Of a stretch of 64,000 bases of DNA, positions 10,247 through 19,874 are shown one piece after another (positions within the stretch are counted from its first letter, which is position 1; every line of letters begins with the position of its first letter). The notes beneath the pieces are model-generated. The model was not told where the DNA came from. It saw nothing but the letters and a program-made list of their open reading frames with translations, and did not search any database. The stretch is from Cedecea colo (lineage in GTDB: Bacteria > Pseudomonadota > Gammaproteobacteria > Enterobacterales > Enterobacteriaceae): contig NZ_SOYS01000001.1 in the NCBI RefSeq assembly GCF_011808225.1, positions 186,001-250,000 of the forward strand, in the 5' to 3' direction. The translations under genes were made by a program, and so were the position numbers.

Positions 10247-11257
10247 ATGAGTGCGTTAAATAAGAAAAACTTTCTAACTTATCTGAAAGAAGGCGGCATT
10301 TATGTCGTTTTGCTGGTGTTGCTGGCGATCATTATTTTCCAGGATCCGACGTTTTTAAGCCTGATGAACTTAAGTAACATTCTGACCCAGTCTTCCGTGC
10401 GTATTATTATTGCGCTGGGCGTGGCAGGGCTGATTGTGACTCAGGGTACCGACCTTTCTGCCGGTCGTCAGGTTGGCCTTGCGGCGGTTGTCGCAGCAAC
10501 GCTCCTGCAGTCCATGGAAAACGTCAACAAAGTTTTCCCTGACATGCAAACCATGCCAATCCCGGTGGTTATCCTGATTGTCTGCGTTATTGGCGCCATC
10601 ATCGGCCTGTTGAACGGTATTATCATCGCTTACCTGAACGTGACGCCGTTTATCACCACTTTGGGCACCATGATCATCGTTTACGGTATTAACTCTTTGT
10701 ACTACGACTTCGTGGGTGCATCACCGATTGCGGGGTTCGACAGCGGCTTCTCAACCTTTGCCCAGGGCTTTATCAAGATGGGCAACTTTAAGCTGTCGTA
10801 CATTACCTTCTATGCGTTGATTGCTATTGGCTTTGTCTGGATTCTGTGGAACAAAACCCGCTTCGGTAAAAACATTTTCGCCATCGGCGGTAATCCGGAA
10901 GCTGCTAAAGTATCCGGCGTGAACGTTGCGCTGAACCTGCTTATGATTTACGCGCTGTCCGGCGTGTTCTACGCCTTCGGTGGGATGCTCGAAGCTGGCC
11001 GTATCGGCTCGGCGACTAACAACCTCGGCTTTATGTACGAACTGGATGCGATTGCGGCTTGCGTGGTGGGCGGCGTGTCGTTCAGCGGCGGCGTAGGTAC
11101 GGTTGTCGGCGTGGTAACCGGTGTTATCATCTTCACCGTTATCAACTACGGCCTGACCTATATCGGCGTGAACCCTTACTGGCAGTACATCATCAAGGGC
11201 GCGATTATTATCTTCGCGGTTGCTCTGGATTCCCTGAAGTACGCTCGTAAGAAATAA
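10247..11257 (+). CDS. mglC: Galactose ABC importer permease MglC
   Basis: Inner-membrane channel subunit of MglBAC, 336 residues with about ten hydrophobic helices, in the ribose/galactose permease (BPD_transp_2) family. The motif GTDLSAGRQVGLAA in the third helix region and the cytoplasmic coupling loop with ATRFGKNIFAIGGNPEAAKVSGV-like sequence (here KTRFGKNIFAIGGNPEAA) are diagnostic. A short purine-rich AGGGGC precedes the ATG. Third and last gene of the mgl operon, followed by a dispersed repeat and the convergent sanA. Confidence 0.96.
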   Translation: MSALNKKNFLTYLKEGGIYVVLLVLLAIIIFQDPTFLSLMNLSNILTQSSVRIIIALGVAGLIVTQGTDLSAGRQVGLAAVVAATLLQSMENVNKVFPDMQTMPIPVVILIVCVIGAIIGLLNGIIIAYLNVTPFITTLGTMIIVYGINSLYYDFVGASPIAGFDSGFSTFAQGFIKMGNFKLSYITFYALIAIGFVWILWNKTRFGKNIFAIGGNPEAAKVSGVNVALNLLMIYALSGVFYAFGGMLEAGRIGSATNNLGFMYELDAIAACVVGGVSFSGGVGTVVGVVTGVIIFTVINYGLTYIGVNPYWQYIIKGAIIIFAVALDSLKYARKK

Positions 11258-11261
11258 GCTA

Positions 11262-11399
11262 TACCCTCATCCTGACTCTCACCCCAAGGGGCAAGAGAGA
11301 AAGACTGGCCTGATTTATCCCCGCCCCAAAGGAGTGAGGTTGGAAGTCTGGCCTGATTTATTCCCTCTTCCTTCCCGGAAGAGGGTTAGGGTGAGGGTA
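11262..11399. repeat. MITE-like enterobacterial palindromic repeat, copy 1
   Basis: The interval begins TACCCTCATCC and ends with the inverted counterpart GGGTGAGGGTA. Inside are a CTCTC/GAGAG hairpin, a nearly exact internal direct repeat (CTGGCCTGATTTAT twice, about 58 bases apart) and CCCTCTTCC/GGAAGAGGG. Related sequence with the same termini is at 29144-29281. It fills the mglC-sanA convergent gap and may terminate both. Confidence 0.7.
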
Positions 11400-11408
11400 A
11401 ATTCTCTT

Positions 11409-12140
<732 letters not shown>

Positions 12141-12223
12141 TCATGAATAGGATGAAATTTTATCCAAGGCTACTTTACCCGGGAAGGAAGAGCAAGATAT
12201 GCGGATTTGGTTGAGCTAAATTT

Positions 12224-12249
12224 CAACAAAGCGGGTGGGAGCCACCCGC
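12224..12249 (-). terminator. Intrinsic terminator of cdd
   Basis: GCGGGTGG (12231-12238) pairs perfectly with CCACCCGC (12242-12249) around a three-base loop. Read on the minus strand it is followed by TTTGTTG. It starts 11 bases past the cdd stop codon. Confidence 0.8.
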
Positions 12250-12259
12250 AGCGGAAAGG

Positions 12260-13144
12260 TTAATCCAGCAGGGTACGATCGAGGTTCTGACAGCCCAGCG
12301 CGTTAAGCGTGGCGGCGGTTGCATCCCACTGTGTCAGCGGGGCATCGGCACGTTCGGCCAGAACAGCCCGCTGAATATCGCTGTAATCATAGCCAGAAAG
12401 GCTCAGCACATTCAGCGCGGCCTGCAACGGAGGCAGTGACGGGTTGAAGGCGGCGTTCTCCGCATAGCTTCCACAGATAATTTTGCCGTCGCGCAATGCC
12501 AGCGCAACGCCCGCAGGCGCGTTGCTGTATGGCGCATGGCTACGGTTTGCCGCAGCGATGGCGGCCTGGTTTAACTCATCACCCTGCGGGGCAAAACCGT
12601 GATCCCTTTCGTCCAGCAGCAGCGTGGTGATGTCCAAATCGCGCGGGCCGAAAGCGTCCGGCAGGTAGTCGCCGAGCGTGGCGGGCTTGCGGCCTGGCAG
12701 ATTAATTTGCAGTTTCACACCGCTGTTTAACTCGTTCATAAACTGGCGGCAATGGCCGCACGGCGTGTAGTTCACCGTAATGGAAACCAGGCCCTTTTCG
12801 CCGCGCATCCATGCATGAGTGATGGCGCTTTGTTCCGCATGAACGGTTTGCTGCATGGTGGTGCCTGCGAATTCCATATTGGCGCCAAAATAGAGATTGC
12901 CGCTGATGCCGCGAGCTACGGCGCCCACGTTAAAATGCGATAAGTCTGTGCGGGCACAGGAGGCGGCCAGCGGGAGCAGGGCGAAAGCCAGCGCATCATC
13001 ATCCAGACCGGTCTGGCGTTCCAGCGCTTCCACTTCCTGTGCGCTAAACATGGCCGGGAAGTGGTCATCGGTAAGCAGAGGTTGCAGGGCAGCCTGCAGG
13101 GAAGCCGGGAGCTGCGCGAAAGCAGCATGAAAACGAGAGCGCAT
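12260..13144 (-). CDS. cdd: Cytidine deaminase
   Basis: Deaminates cytidine and deoxycytidine to uridine and deoxyuridine in pyrimidine salvage; homodimeric zinc enzyme. The 294 residues equal the E. coli length. Zinc ligands fall at His102 and Glu104 (TVHAEQS) and Cys129/Cys132 (TPCGHC), with Glu104 as proton shuttle, in E. coli numbering. The C-terminal half is the degenerate second deaminase domain of the enteric enzyme. Upstream CRP and CytR-like sites point to control by cAMP and nucleosides. It is followed by a strong terminator. Confidence 0.97.
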   Translation of the reverse strand: MRSRFHAAFAQLPASLQAALQPLLTDDHFPAMFSAQEVEALERQTGLDDDALAFALLPLAASCARTDLSHFNVGAVARGISGNLYFGANMEFAGTTMQQTVHAEQSAITHAWMRGEKGLVSITVNYTPCGHCRQFMNELNSGVKLQINLPGRKPATLGDYLPDAFGPRDLDITTLLLDERDHGFAPQGDELNQAAIAAANRSHAPYSNAPAGVALALRDGKIICGSYAENAAFNPSLPPLQAALNVLSLSGYDYSDIQRAVLAERADAPLTQWDATAATLNALGCQNLDRTLLD

Positions 13145-13177
13145 GTGTCTTTAGCCTCAAATAGGTAATGGAGCCGT

Positions 13178-13233
13178 AGTGTACGGCGCTACGGAGGCTT
13201 TATATGTGATCGATATCTAATTGCAAATGCAAC
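13178..13233 (-). promoter_or_regulatory. cdd promoter with CRP and CytR-like sites
   Basis: On the minus strand TACACT (13178-13183) is a plausible -10. TGTGATCGATATCTAA at 13205-13220 has a perfect left CRP half-site and is centred about 41.5 bases before the expected start near 13171. TTGCAAATGCAAC (13221-13233) holds inverted copies of the CytR octamer half GTTGCA. CRP/CytR control of cdd is known in E. coli; the individual assignments here are by motif only. Confidence 0.6.
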
Positions 13234-13274
13234 AGATGAAATAAAAAACGAAAATGCGCGATCTCTCGCAAGTT

Positions 13275-13970
13275 TTAACCACACAGCGCCAGGATAAGTG
13301 GGAACAGGAACGGGGCGATAAGCGACGTTATGATCCCGCAAAGCACCAGCGCCAGCGAACTAAAGGCTCCTTCCTGGAAATCCAGTTCAGCGCAGCGCGC
13401 CGTGCCGAGGGCATGGGCAGCCGTGCCTATCGCCAGACCACGTGAAGCTTTGGTCGAAATGCGCATGATATTGAGCAGCGCGTGACCAAAGACGGCCCCG
13501 AGTATCCCTACAAAAATCACACAAACCGCGCTGATAGCGGGTATCCCGCCGATGCTGCCGCCCACGGCCATCGCAATCGGCGTAGTGACGGATTTTGGCA
13601 ATACGGAGGCGGCAATTTCCGGCGTAGCACCCATATATAGCGCAATGGCGGTGCCGCTTATCATCGCGACCATGCTGCCGATAAAACAGATAGTAATGAT
13701 GGACTTCCAGCGAGCGCGGATCTGGTGTAACTGTTCATAGAGCGGGAAGGCAAGGGCGACAACGGCGGGCTGCAACAAATCGTTAAGCACCTTGCTGCCT
13801 TTAAAATAATGTTCGTAGGGCGTGCCGGTGAAAACCAGCAGCGGAATAATCACTACCATGGAAACCAGCAGCGGATTTAACAGCGGAGATTTAAGCCGCC
13901 CGCCGAGCTTACGGGCGCCAAAAAAGACCAGCAGCGACAGCGGTAAAGACCACCATATAAAGTGCATCAT
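13275..13970 (-). CDS. yohK: YohK, LrgB/CidB-family membrane protein
   Basis: A 231-residue inner-membrane protein of the LrgB family, partner of YohJ. Family members are linked to murein hydrolase control and, in plants and some bacteria, glycolate or pyruvate movement; the role in enterics is unsettled. Hydrophobic helices fill the protein, with the LrgB hallmarks [26 protein letters not shown] and [20 protein letters not shown]. Its start overlaps the yohJ stop by four bases (ATGA), indicating coupled translation. Confidence 0.92.
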   Translation of the reverse strand: MMHFIWWSLPLSLLVFFGARKLGGRLKSPLLNPLLVSMVVIIPLLVFTGTPYEHYFKGSKVLNDLLQPAVVALAFPLYEQLHQIRARWKSIITICFIGSMVAMISGTAIALYMGATPEIAASVLPKSVTTPIAMAVGGSIGGIPAISAVCVIFVGILGAVFGHALLNIMRISTKASRGLAIGTAAHALGTARCAELDFQEGAFSSLALVLCGIITSLIAPFLFPLILALCG

Positions 13971-14368
13971 TTTTTGCCAGCCTCGCTTTTACCGACAATT
14001 TTGCGTTCGCCATGAACCAGATGAGAACTCCAGCTCACAACAATCAGCACGATCAGGGTACTGACAAAACAGGATACTACCAGCGGACCAAACTGCGCCT
14101 TCAGCACTTCGTAATACTGCATCACGCCCACGCCAATAGGGACAAACAGCAGGGCCATATAGCGAATCAGCAGGTGAGAAGCTGGCTTAACCCACTTCGC
14201 CGGCAGGATTTGCAGCGCAAGCAGCACAAACAAAATCAGCATACCGATAATGCTGCCGGGAATAGTAATCGGCAGCAGCGAAGCAACGGCGACACCTGCG
14301 TATAAGCACAGGTAAATCAAGGCAAAAGATCGCAGATAATGCCAGATAACGGTGAGCGAATTGCGCAT
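13967..14368 (-). CDS. yohJ: YohJ, LrgA-family holin-like protein
   Basis: A 133-residue four-helix membrane protein of the LrgA/CidA holin-like family. The conserved stretch [19 protein letters not shown] and the segment [16 protein letters not shown] are typical. The downstream yohK overlaps by four bases, so the pair forms the usual LrgAB-type unit. A GAGGGG sequence about ten bases upstream of the ATG is the likely ribosome site. In E. coli the next gene on this side is dusC; here ldtB follows, one of the two synteny junctions. Confidence 0.92.
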   Translation of the reverse strand: MRNSLTVIWHYLRSFALIYLCLYAGVAVASLLPITIPGSIIGMLILFVLLALQILPAKWVKPASHLLIRYMALLFVPIGVGVMQYYEVLKAQFGPLVVSCFVSTLIVLIVVSWSSHLVHGERKIVGKSEAGKK

Positions 14369-14509
14369 GGAAATGACCCCTCAGGAAACGCATTCATCAT
14401 ACAATTAAACTTAAAATTGTGCTACCGATCACAACATGAATTATGAGCATACCAAACATTCCTGCGGCGAAGGTTCCAGAATCCTTTGGGCAATCTATCA
14501 GGCGGGCAT

Positions 14510-14533
14510 AAAAAAGGCGACCCGAAGGCCGCC
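14510..14533 (-). terminator. Intrinsic terminator of ldtB (distal copy)
   Basis: GGCGgCC-TTCG-GGtCGCC on the minus strand forms a stable UUCG-capped stem followed by six T residues, a textbook terminator. A near copy of the stem without the T tract lies at 14676-14695, closer to the ldtB stop, with the two-hairpin repeat between them. Confidence 0.85.
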
Positions 14534-14540
14534 TCAGATT

Positions 14541-14613
14541 GCTGATAAACAAGGAAAAAGCGTGGTTTTTCCATCTTTATAGTTATCAGCTGAAAATCAA
14601 TAAGTTGATTTTC
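14541..14613. repeat. Two-hairpin intergenic repeat, copy 2
   Basis: GCTGATAA (14541-14548) pairs with TTATCAGC (14583-14590), enclosing AAGGAAAAAGCGTGGTTTTTCC. GAAAATCAA (14592-14600) then pairs with TTGATTTTC (14605-14613). Both hairpins and the central AAAGCGTGGTTTT match copy 1 at 4058-4128. Confidence 0.65.
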
Positions 14614-14675
14614 CTTGTTTTTTAAATGACGCCACCCTTTAGTTTTTTAACGCCGGGAGGATTGTCATCAGTTTC

Positions 14676-14695
14676 AGGCGACCCGAAGGCTGCCT
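14676..14695 (-). repeat. Second copy of the ldtB terminator stem
   Basis: The sequence AGGCGACCCGAAGGCTGCCT repeats 14515-14534 (AGGCGACCCGAAGGCCGCCT) with one difference and can form the same hairpin. It lacks a downstream T tract, so termination is weaker. The two copies bracket the two-hairpin repeat, as if that repeat had landed in or beside a duplicated terminator. Confidence 0.6.
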
Positions 14696-14713
14696 CATAG
14701 CCATGCGTAAAGA

Positions 14714-15634
14714 TTAGTTCAGACGTACCGGCATACCGGAGCGGCTCTGAACGGCCTGGTCCACAACGCTGGTATCAACGTCTGGCTGAGCGGTAATCGC
14801 CGTCACGTTGTTTTTCAGCGTGATTGGCACGATTTCGCCAGAGTTGAACTGCGCTTCGGTGGTGGACAGCGGGTTATGAACTTCAATGTAGCGCGTGCCG
14901 TCCGGCTCCACCGTCGCTTTCACCGGCTCATCAATAAACTGTACGCGAGTGCCGACCGGCACGTTCTCGAACAGGAACTTGATGTCTTCGTTACGCAGAC
15001 GCACGCAGCCGTGGCTTACGCGCAGGCCGATACCGAAATTAGCGTTAGTACCGTGAATCGCATACAGGCGGCCAATATAGAGCGCGTACAGACCCATAGG
15101 GTTGTCCGGGCCTGCTGGCACAACGGTCGGCAGAGGCGTCCCGGCAGCCGCGTACTCGGCGTGCATTTTGGCAGTTGGCGTCCAGGTTGGGCCTGCTTTC
15201 TTGCGTTCTACTTTCGTGGTCCAGTTAATCGGGGTGTCTTTACCCAACTGGCCGATGCCGATTGGCAACACGATAACGGTGTTGGTGTCCTTCGGGTAAT
15301 AGTAGAGACGCATTTCAGCGCTGTTGATAACGATGCCTTCATGAACGGTATCCGGCAGGATAAGCTGCTGAGGAATATTCAGAATGGTGCCAGCTTTTGG
15401 CAGATAAGGGTCAACGCCAGGGTTGGCTTCCAGCATATTGGAAAGCCCCATCTGGTAACGCGCGGCAAATTCTTCCAGCGGCGCGGTGCTACCTTCAGGA
15501 ATGGTGATGACCTGGTTCTGGCCAATCAGGCGGCTGCCGTCGGTTGGCAGAGGATAAGTCACGGCGGAAGCTGTTTTGCAAAAAGACGCTACAGCCACAA
15601 ATGCCAGTAAAATCGAGCGTAATTTTATATTCAT
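14714..15634 (-). CDS. ldtB: L,D-transpeptidase LdtB (YbiS)
   Basis: Periplasmic YkuD-family enzyme that attaches Braun lipoprotein to meso-diaminopimelate in peptidoglycan. The 306 residues begin with a signal peptide ([20 protein letters not shown], cleaved after ASA). A LysM-like region spans about residues 40-92. The catalytic YkuD domain carries [10 protein letters not shown] and SHGCVRLR with Cys210 as nucleophile. I used the ATG at 15634, which gives the E. coli-like N-terminus; an ATG at 15658 in the same frame would add eight residues that do not resemble a signal peptide start. ybiT is divergent. Confidence 0.93.
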   Translation of the reverse strand: MNIKLRSILLAFVAVASFCKTASAVTYPLPTDGSRLIGQNQVITIPEGSTAPLEEFAARYQMGLSNMLEANPGVDPYLPKAGTILNIPQQLILPDTVHEGIVINSAEMRLYYYPKDTNTVIVLPIGIGQLGKDTPINWTTKVERKKAGPTWTPTAKMHAEYAAAGTPLPTVVPAGPDNPMGLYALYIGRLYAIHGTNANFGIGLRVSHGCVRLRNEDIKFLFENVPVGTRVQFIDEPVKATVEPDGTRYIEVHNPLSTTEAQFNSGEIVPITLKNNVTAITAQPDVDTSVVDQAVQSRSGMPVRLN

Positions 15635-15865
15635 GTTATGCGAAATATTTATGGCCATGCAGGCTAGTTAGTTGAAAATCAGATGGGGTAGCCGCGCATT
15701 ATATGTGCATTCCCGCAGTCTGGGAAATCAGATGTGGATTAAATCACACTTTTTTCACATCGATTGAATTATAGACGGTGCACAAGCAGCGCGATCCATA
15801 AACGTACTTATGGCATACTGTGTCTGATATCACAAATACATCACTTCTTTTATCAGGACATCTCT

Positions 15866-17461
15866 GTGCTAGTTTCCAGTAACGTCACTATGCAGTTTGG
15901 CAGTAAGCCGCTGTTTGAAAACATTTCCGTCAAATTTGGCGGCGGCAATCGCTACGGCCTGATTGGCGCTAACGGTAGCGGTAAGTCCACCTTTATGAAG
16001 ATCCTGGGCGGCGATTTAGAACCGACCCTGGGCAACGTTTCTCTCGATCCGAACGAGCGCATCGGTAAGCTGCGTCAGGACCAGTTCGCCTTTGAAAAAT
16101 TCACCGTTCTCGACACGGTGATCATGGGCCACGCTGAACTCTGGGAAGTTAAAGAAGAGCGCGACCGCATTTACGCGCAGCCAGAGATGAGCGAAGAAGA
16201 CGGCTACAAGGTTGCCGACCTCGAAGTAAGATACGGCGAAATGGATGGCTACACCGCCGAAGCGCGCGCGGGCGAGCTATTGCTGGGCGTAGGCATTCCT
16301 GTAGAACAGCATTATGGCCCGATGAGCGAAGTCGCACCGGGCTGGAAACTGCGTGTGCTGCTGGCACAGGCGCTGTTCTCCAATCCAGACATCCTGCTAC
16401 TCGATGAACCGACGAACAACCTGGACATCGACACTATTCGCTGGCTGGAAACCGTGCTCAACGAGCGCAACAGCACCATGATTATTATTTCGCACGACCG
16501 TCACTTCCTGAATATGGTCTGTACCCACATGGCGGATCTGGATTACGGCGAGCTGCGCGTTTATCCGGGCAACTATGATGAATACATGACGGCGGCAACC
16601 CAGGCTCGTGAGCGCCTGCTTGCCGACAACGCGAAGAAAAAAGCGCAGATTGCTGACCTGCAATCCTTCGTCAGCCGCTTTAGCGCCAACGCCTCTAAAT
16701 CGCGTCAGGCAACCTCTCGCGCCCGTCAGATTGATAAAATCAAACTCGACGAAGTGAAAGCGTCCAGCCGTCAGAACCCGTTCATCCGTTTCGAGCAGGA
16801 CAAGAAACTGTTCCGTAACGCGCTGGAAGTCGAGGCGCTGACCAAAGGCTTTGATGAAGGCCCGCTGTTCAAAGGCGTTAATCTGCTGCTTGAAGTCGGT
16901 GAAAAACTCGCGGTGCTGGGGACTAACGGCGTGGGTAAATCTACCCTGCTGAAAACCCTGGTCGGCGAGCTTGAAGCGGACGCAGGCACCGTGAAATGGT
17001 CCGAAAACGCGCAGATCGGCTACTATGCGCAGGATCATGAATATGAATTCGAAAACGATCTCACCGTATTCGACTGGATGAGCCAGTGGAAACAGGAAGG
17101 CGATGACGAGCAGGCGGTGCGCAGTATCCTGGGCCGTTTGCTGTTCAGCCATGACGACATCAAAAAGCCTGCCAAAGTGCTGTCCGGCGGTGAAAAAGGC
17201 CGCATGCTGTTTGGTAAGTTAATGATGGAGCGCCCGAACGTGCTGGTGATGGACGAACCAACCAACCACCTGGACATGGAATCCATTGAATCGCTGAACA
17301 TGGCGCTGGAAATGTATCCGGGCACGTTAATCTTCGTTTCTCATGACCGTGAATTTGTCAGCTCGCTGGCAACGCGCGTGATTGAAATTACCCCGGAACG
17401 CGTCATCGACTTTACCGGCGGGTATGAAGATTACCTGCGCAGTAAAGGGATTGATTCCTGA
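15866..17461 (+). CDS. ybiT: ABC-F ATPase YbiT
   Basis: Cytosolic ABC-F protein with two ATPase modules and no membrane part; relatives bind the ribosomal E site. The 531 residues show Walker [10 protein letters not shown], signature-region [10 protein letters not shown] and Walker [13 protein letters not shown] in module 1. The ABC-F linker is rich in Lys and Arg ([16 protein letters not shown]). Module 2 has [18 protein letters not shown] and [12 protein letters not shown]. The start is GTG 15866 with AGGA seven bases upstream; the protein then begins [20 protein letters not shown] as in E. coli. The frame is open further upstream but without homology. Confidence 0.95.
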   Translation: MLVSSNVTMQFGSKPLFENISVKFGGGNRYGLIGANGSGKSTFMKILGGDLEPTLGNVSLDPNERIGKLRQDQFAFEKFTVLDTVIMGHAELWEVKEERDRIYAQPEMSEEDGYKVADLEVRYGEMDGYTAEARAGELLLGVGIPVEQHYGPMSEVAPGWKLRVLLAQALFSNPDILLLDEPTNNLDIDTIRWLETVLNERNSTMIIISHDRHFLNMVCTHMADLDYGELRVYPGNYDEYMTAATQARERLLADNAKKKAQIADLQSFVSRFSANASKSRQATSRARQIDKIKLDEVKASSRQNPFIRFEQDKKLFRNALEVEALTKGFDEGPLFKGVNLLLEVGEKLAVLGTNGVGKSTLLKTLVGELEADAGTVKWSENAQIGYYAQDHEYEFENDLTVFDWMSQWKQEGDDEQAVRSILGRLLFSHDDIKKPAKVLSGGEKGRMLFGKLMMERPNVLVMDEPTNHLDMESIESLNMALEMYPGTLIFVSHDREFVSSLATRVIEITPERVIDFTGGYEDYLRSKGIDS

Positions 17462-17465
17462 TAGT

Positions 17466-17492
17466 AAAAACCCCGCCCCGGCGGGGTTTTTT
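17466..17492. terminator. Bidirectional terminator between ybiT and the GH31 gene
   Basis: AAAAACCCCGCCCCGGCGGGGTTTTTT: a GC stem flanked by A and T runs, so it can terminate ybiT on the plus strand and the glycosidase gene on the minus strand. It lies between the two convergent stops. Confidence 0.92.
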
Positions 17493-17495
17493 AGT

Positions 17496-19859
17496 TTACA
17501 GAGTCCAGCTATTTCCCTCGTTCCCTTCGACTACCAGACGGCGAGTTTCGCCCGTGGGCAGCGTCAGCTTCAGCTCCTTCCATGCCGGTAGATAGTCGCC
17601 TTTACGGTTAAACGTGACGTGAATCTCTTCGGCATTGCAATGAATCTCCCAGTCCAGCCACAGCGCGTTGCCTTGCTGATAGCCCCAGGATTCGCCGTCA
17701 TCTTCAAACAGGCTGCCTTTAGATACGCCCGTTCCACGCAGCGGATACACCTTCAGCTCGCGCACGTTATCGGCCTTTGCATCGACATGCGTAATACGTG
17801 CGGAGTGCGGCAGGGCGGCACCGGCGCGTACCAGCAGCGGCAAACGTTCCAGCGGGGCATCAAGAACGATGCTCTGGCCGCCGCTGTACCACTGGCCGGT
17901 GTAATAGTCGTACCAGCCTTCACCGTTTGCCGGGAGCCACACTTCGCGCTCGCGGCTTCCCGCTTCAACTACGCTTGCCACCAGCAAATCGCGGCCCAGC
18001 ATGAAATCATCGCACTCCTCGAAGGTTTTCGCGTCGTGCTCATGGTCGAGGAATGTCGGGCGCAGCATCGGCTCGTCGTCTTTATGGGCCTGCCACAGCA
18101 GCGTGTAGAAATATGGCAGCAGGCGATAACGCGTTTCGATAGCGCTGCGGATAGCCGGAGCGATCGCCGGATACATCCAGGGCTCGTTCACCGTCTGGTC
18201 GTCGTTCCACGAGTGGATGGTAAAGCGCGGGTGCATCACGCCGTTTTGTACCCAGCGCACAAACAGTTCCGCATCCGGTTTGTCGCCGGAGAAACCGCCT
18301 ACATCGTGTCCGACGTTGTACAGTCCGGAAAGGCTCATTCCCACGCCCATGCGGGTGTTGTAGCGCAGCGTTGTCCAGTTGGTGCGGTTATCGCCGCTCC
18401 AGGTTTGTACGTAACGCTGCATGCCGGCGCAGCCGGATCGTGAAATCAGGTAAGGGCGTTTTTCCGGCGCGAAGGCCTGTTGCGCCTCCAGCGAGGCGCG
18501 CATCATCAGCAGCGGCATAAGCGGGCGGATATGCTTAATGGCAATCTGTTCACCAAAGCCGTGGCAGCGCGCTTCGCCGTCCCACACCTCAAATTCGTTA
18601 TTGTCGTTCCACGTTGACCCTATGCCCATTTCCAGCAGCTGCGTGGTAACGCCGTTCTGCCACCACTTCACCGTTTGCGGATTGGTAAAGTCGAGGTGTG
18701 AACCTTCGTCGTCCCAGAAGCTCGAACGTTCCGGCCTGTCCTGCTCTGAATCCTGAATAAACAGCCCGCATTCCGCCACTTCGGCATAGCGCGGATGATC
18801 CTGCAACAAACATGGTTTGATGTTCGCCGCCAGTTTAATGCCGGCATCCAGAAACGCCTGGCTCATCATCTTCGGCTGCGGCACCTTGTCATAGTTCCAG
18901 TTAAACACGTAGCGCTTGTTGTTGATGGAGGTATAGCCCGATGACAGCTGGAACGAATCACAAGGAATGGCATGCTCTTCGCACAGGCGGATAAAGTTTA
19001 ACAGCTGCTGCTGGGCGTCCGGCGCATCGGTGTAATGCATGGTTGAACCGCTGTATCCGAGGCTCCATTTTGGGCCGAACAGCGTTTTACCGGTCAGGCG
19101 TACAAATGCTTTGGTGACGTCCAGCATTTTAGGGCCGAGGAACAGGTAATAATCCACGTCGCCGGATTCCGCCTGCCAGCGGCGGTAGGGCAGGTGATAG
19201 TTATCGATCTCGTTGCCCAAATCCAGCCAGCAGTTGCTGAGGTTGTCGTAAAACATGCCGAAGCTGACATCCGGGCGCTTGGTGATGGTAAATGGAATAT
19301 GCTTATACAGCGGATCGGTTGATTCGGCGTTATAGCCCATCGCGTCAAGATTACGCATTTCATAGCGTTTACCGGTGCGCGCTAACGGACCGGCTTTTTC
19401 ACCCAGTCCGTAATAGTTTTCTTCTTTATAACGACGCTGGTAGTGCGCCACGCCGTCGCCGTGGGCGTTCAGCAGGTAAGCGCTGGTCGGGCGGTCGCTT
19501 GCCAGCAGCAGCCATTCGCCGCCTTCGCTTTTATACTCCCATTCCAGCCACAGCGGCTGATGGACGGTGACGCGCAGTTTGTCGGTACTGATGCGCAACG
19601 TGTCCTCCTGCTCTTCCACGGCAAAGCCAGGAAGGGCAAACCCTGCGAGACTTTCACGCGCGCGTCCTTCCCACGGCACGTCGCTTTGTGGGGCGATGCT
19701 CCAGGTGCGATTTAACGCCAGCCTGTTCTCGCGTTTAATCAGCACGCGGAACATGCCCTGCTCCAGTACGAACAGACAGAGCCGATGTTTGCCGTCCACG
19801 CTCAGTTCAACGTGGTGGGCATCGGATTTCAACAGCGTCCAGTTCTTTAAAGTTTTCAT
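17496..19859 (-). CDS. Glycoside hydrolase family 31 alpha-glycosidase
   Basis: A 787-residue cytosolic GH31 enzyme (alpha-glucosidase or alpha-xylosidase class; exact sugar unknown). No signal peptide is visible. The catalytic nucleophile is expected at Asp419 (STWNDNNEFEVWD) and the acid/base at Asp490 (TWSGDNRTNW). Substrate-site motifs YYGLGEKAG (about 149), QLSSGYTS (about 304) and GHDVGGFSG follow in GH31 order. It is clearly a different subgroup from E. coli YicI, whose nucleophile region reads differently. The adjacent MFS gene ends 15 bases upstream of its start and is co-oriented, and a LacI-type regulator is divergent, so the three form a sugar-use cassette. Confidence 0.85.
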   Translation of the reverse strand: MKTLKNWTLLKSDAHHVELSVDGKHRLCLFVLEQGMFRVLIKRENRLALNRTWSIAPQSDVPWEGRARESLAGFALPGFAVEEQEDTLRISTDKLRVTVHQPLWLEWEYKSEGGEWLLLASDRPTSAYLLNAHGDGVAHYQRRYKEENYYGLGEKAGPLARTGKRYEMRNLDAMGYNAESTDPLYKHIPFTITKRPDVSFGMFYDNLSNCWLDLGNEIDNYHLPYRRWQAESGDVDYYLFLGPKMLDVTKAFVRLTGKTLFGPKWSLGYSGSTMHYTDAPDAQQQLLNFIRLCEEHAIPCDSFQLSSGYTSINNKRYVFNWNYDKVPQPKMMSQAFLDAGIKLAANIKPCLLQDHPRYAEVAECGLFIQDSEQDRPERSSFWDDEGSHLDFTNPQTVKWWQNGVTTQLLEMGIGSTWNDNNEFEVWDGEARCHGFGEQIAIKHIRPLMPLLMMRASLEAQQAFAPEKRPYLISRSGCAGMQRYVQTWSGDNRTNWTTLRYNTRMGVGMSLSGLYNVGHDVGGFSGDKPDAELFVRWVQNGVMHPRFTIHSWNDDQTVNEPWMYPAIAPAIRSAIETRYRLLPYFYTLLWQAHKDDEPMLRPTFLDHEHDAKTFEECDDFMLGRDLLVASVVEAGSREREVWLPANGEGWYDYYTGQWYSGGQSIVLDAPLERLPLLVRAGAALPHSARITHVDAKADNVRELKVYPLRGTGVSKGSLFEDDGESWGYQQGNALWLDWEIHCNAEEIHVTFNRKGDYLPAWKELKLTLPTGETRRLVVEGNEGNSWTL

Positions 19860-19874
19860 CGTTCACAATCCATA

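Larger units (their letters stand above)
14369..14713. other. Non-coding gap at a synteny junction (yohJ / ldtB)
   Basis: No gene is evident in these 345 bases. The yohJ side (14369-14500) is AT-rich promoter-like DNA. The remainder holds the terminator hairpin at 14510-14533, the two-hairpin repeat at 14541-14613 and a second copy of the terminator stem at 14676-14695. All of these belong to the ldtB 3' side. Confidence 0.7.
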
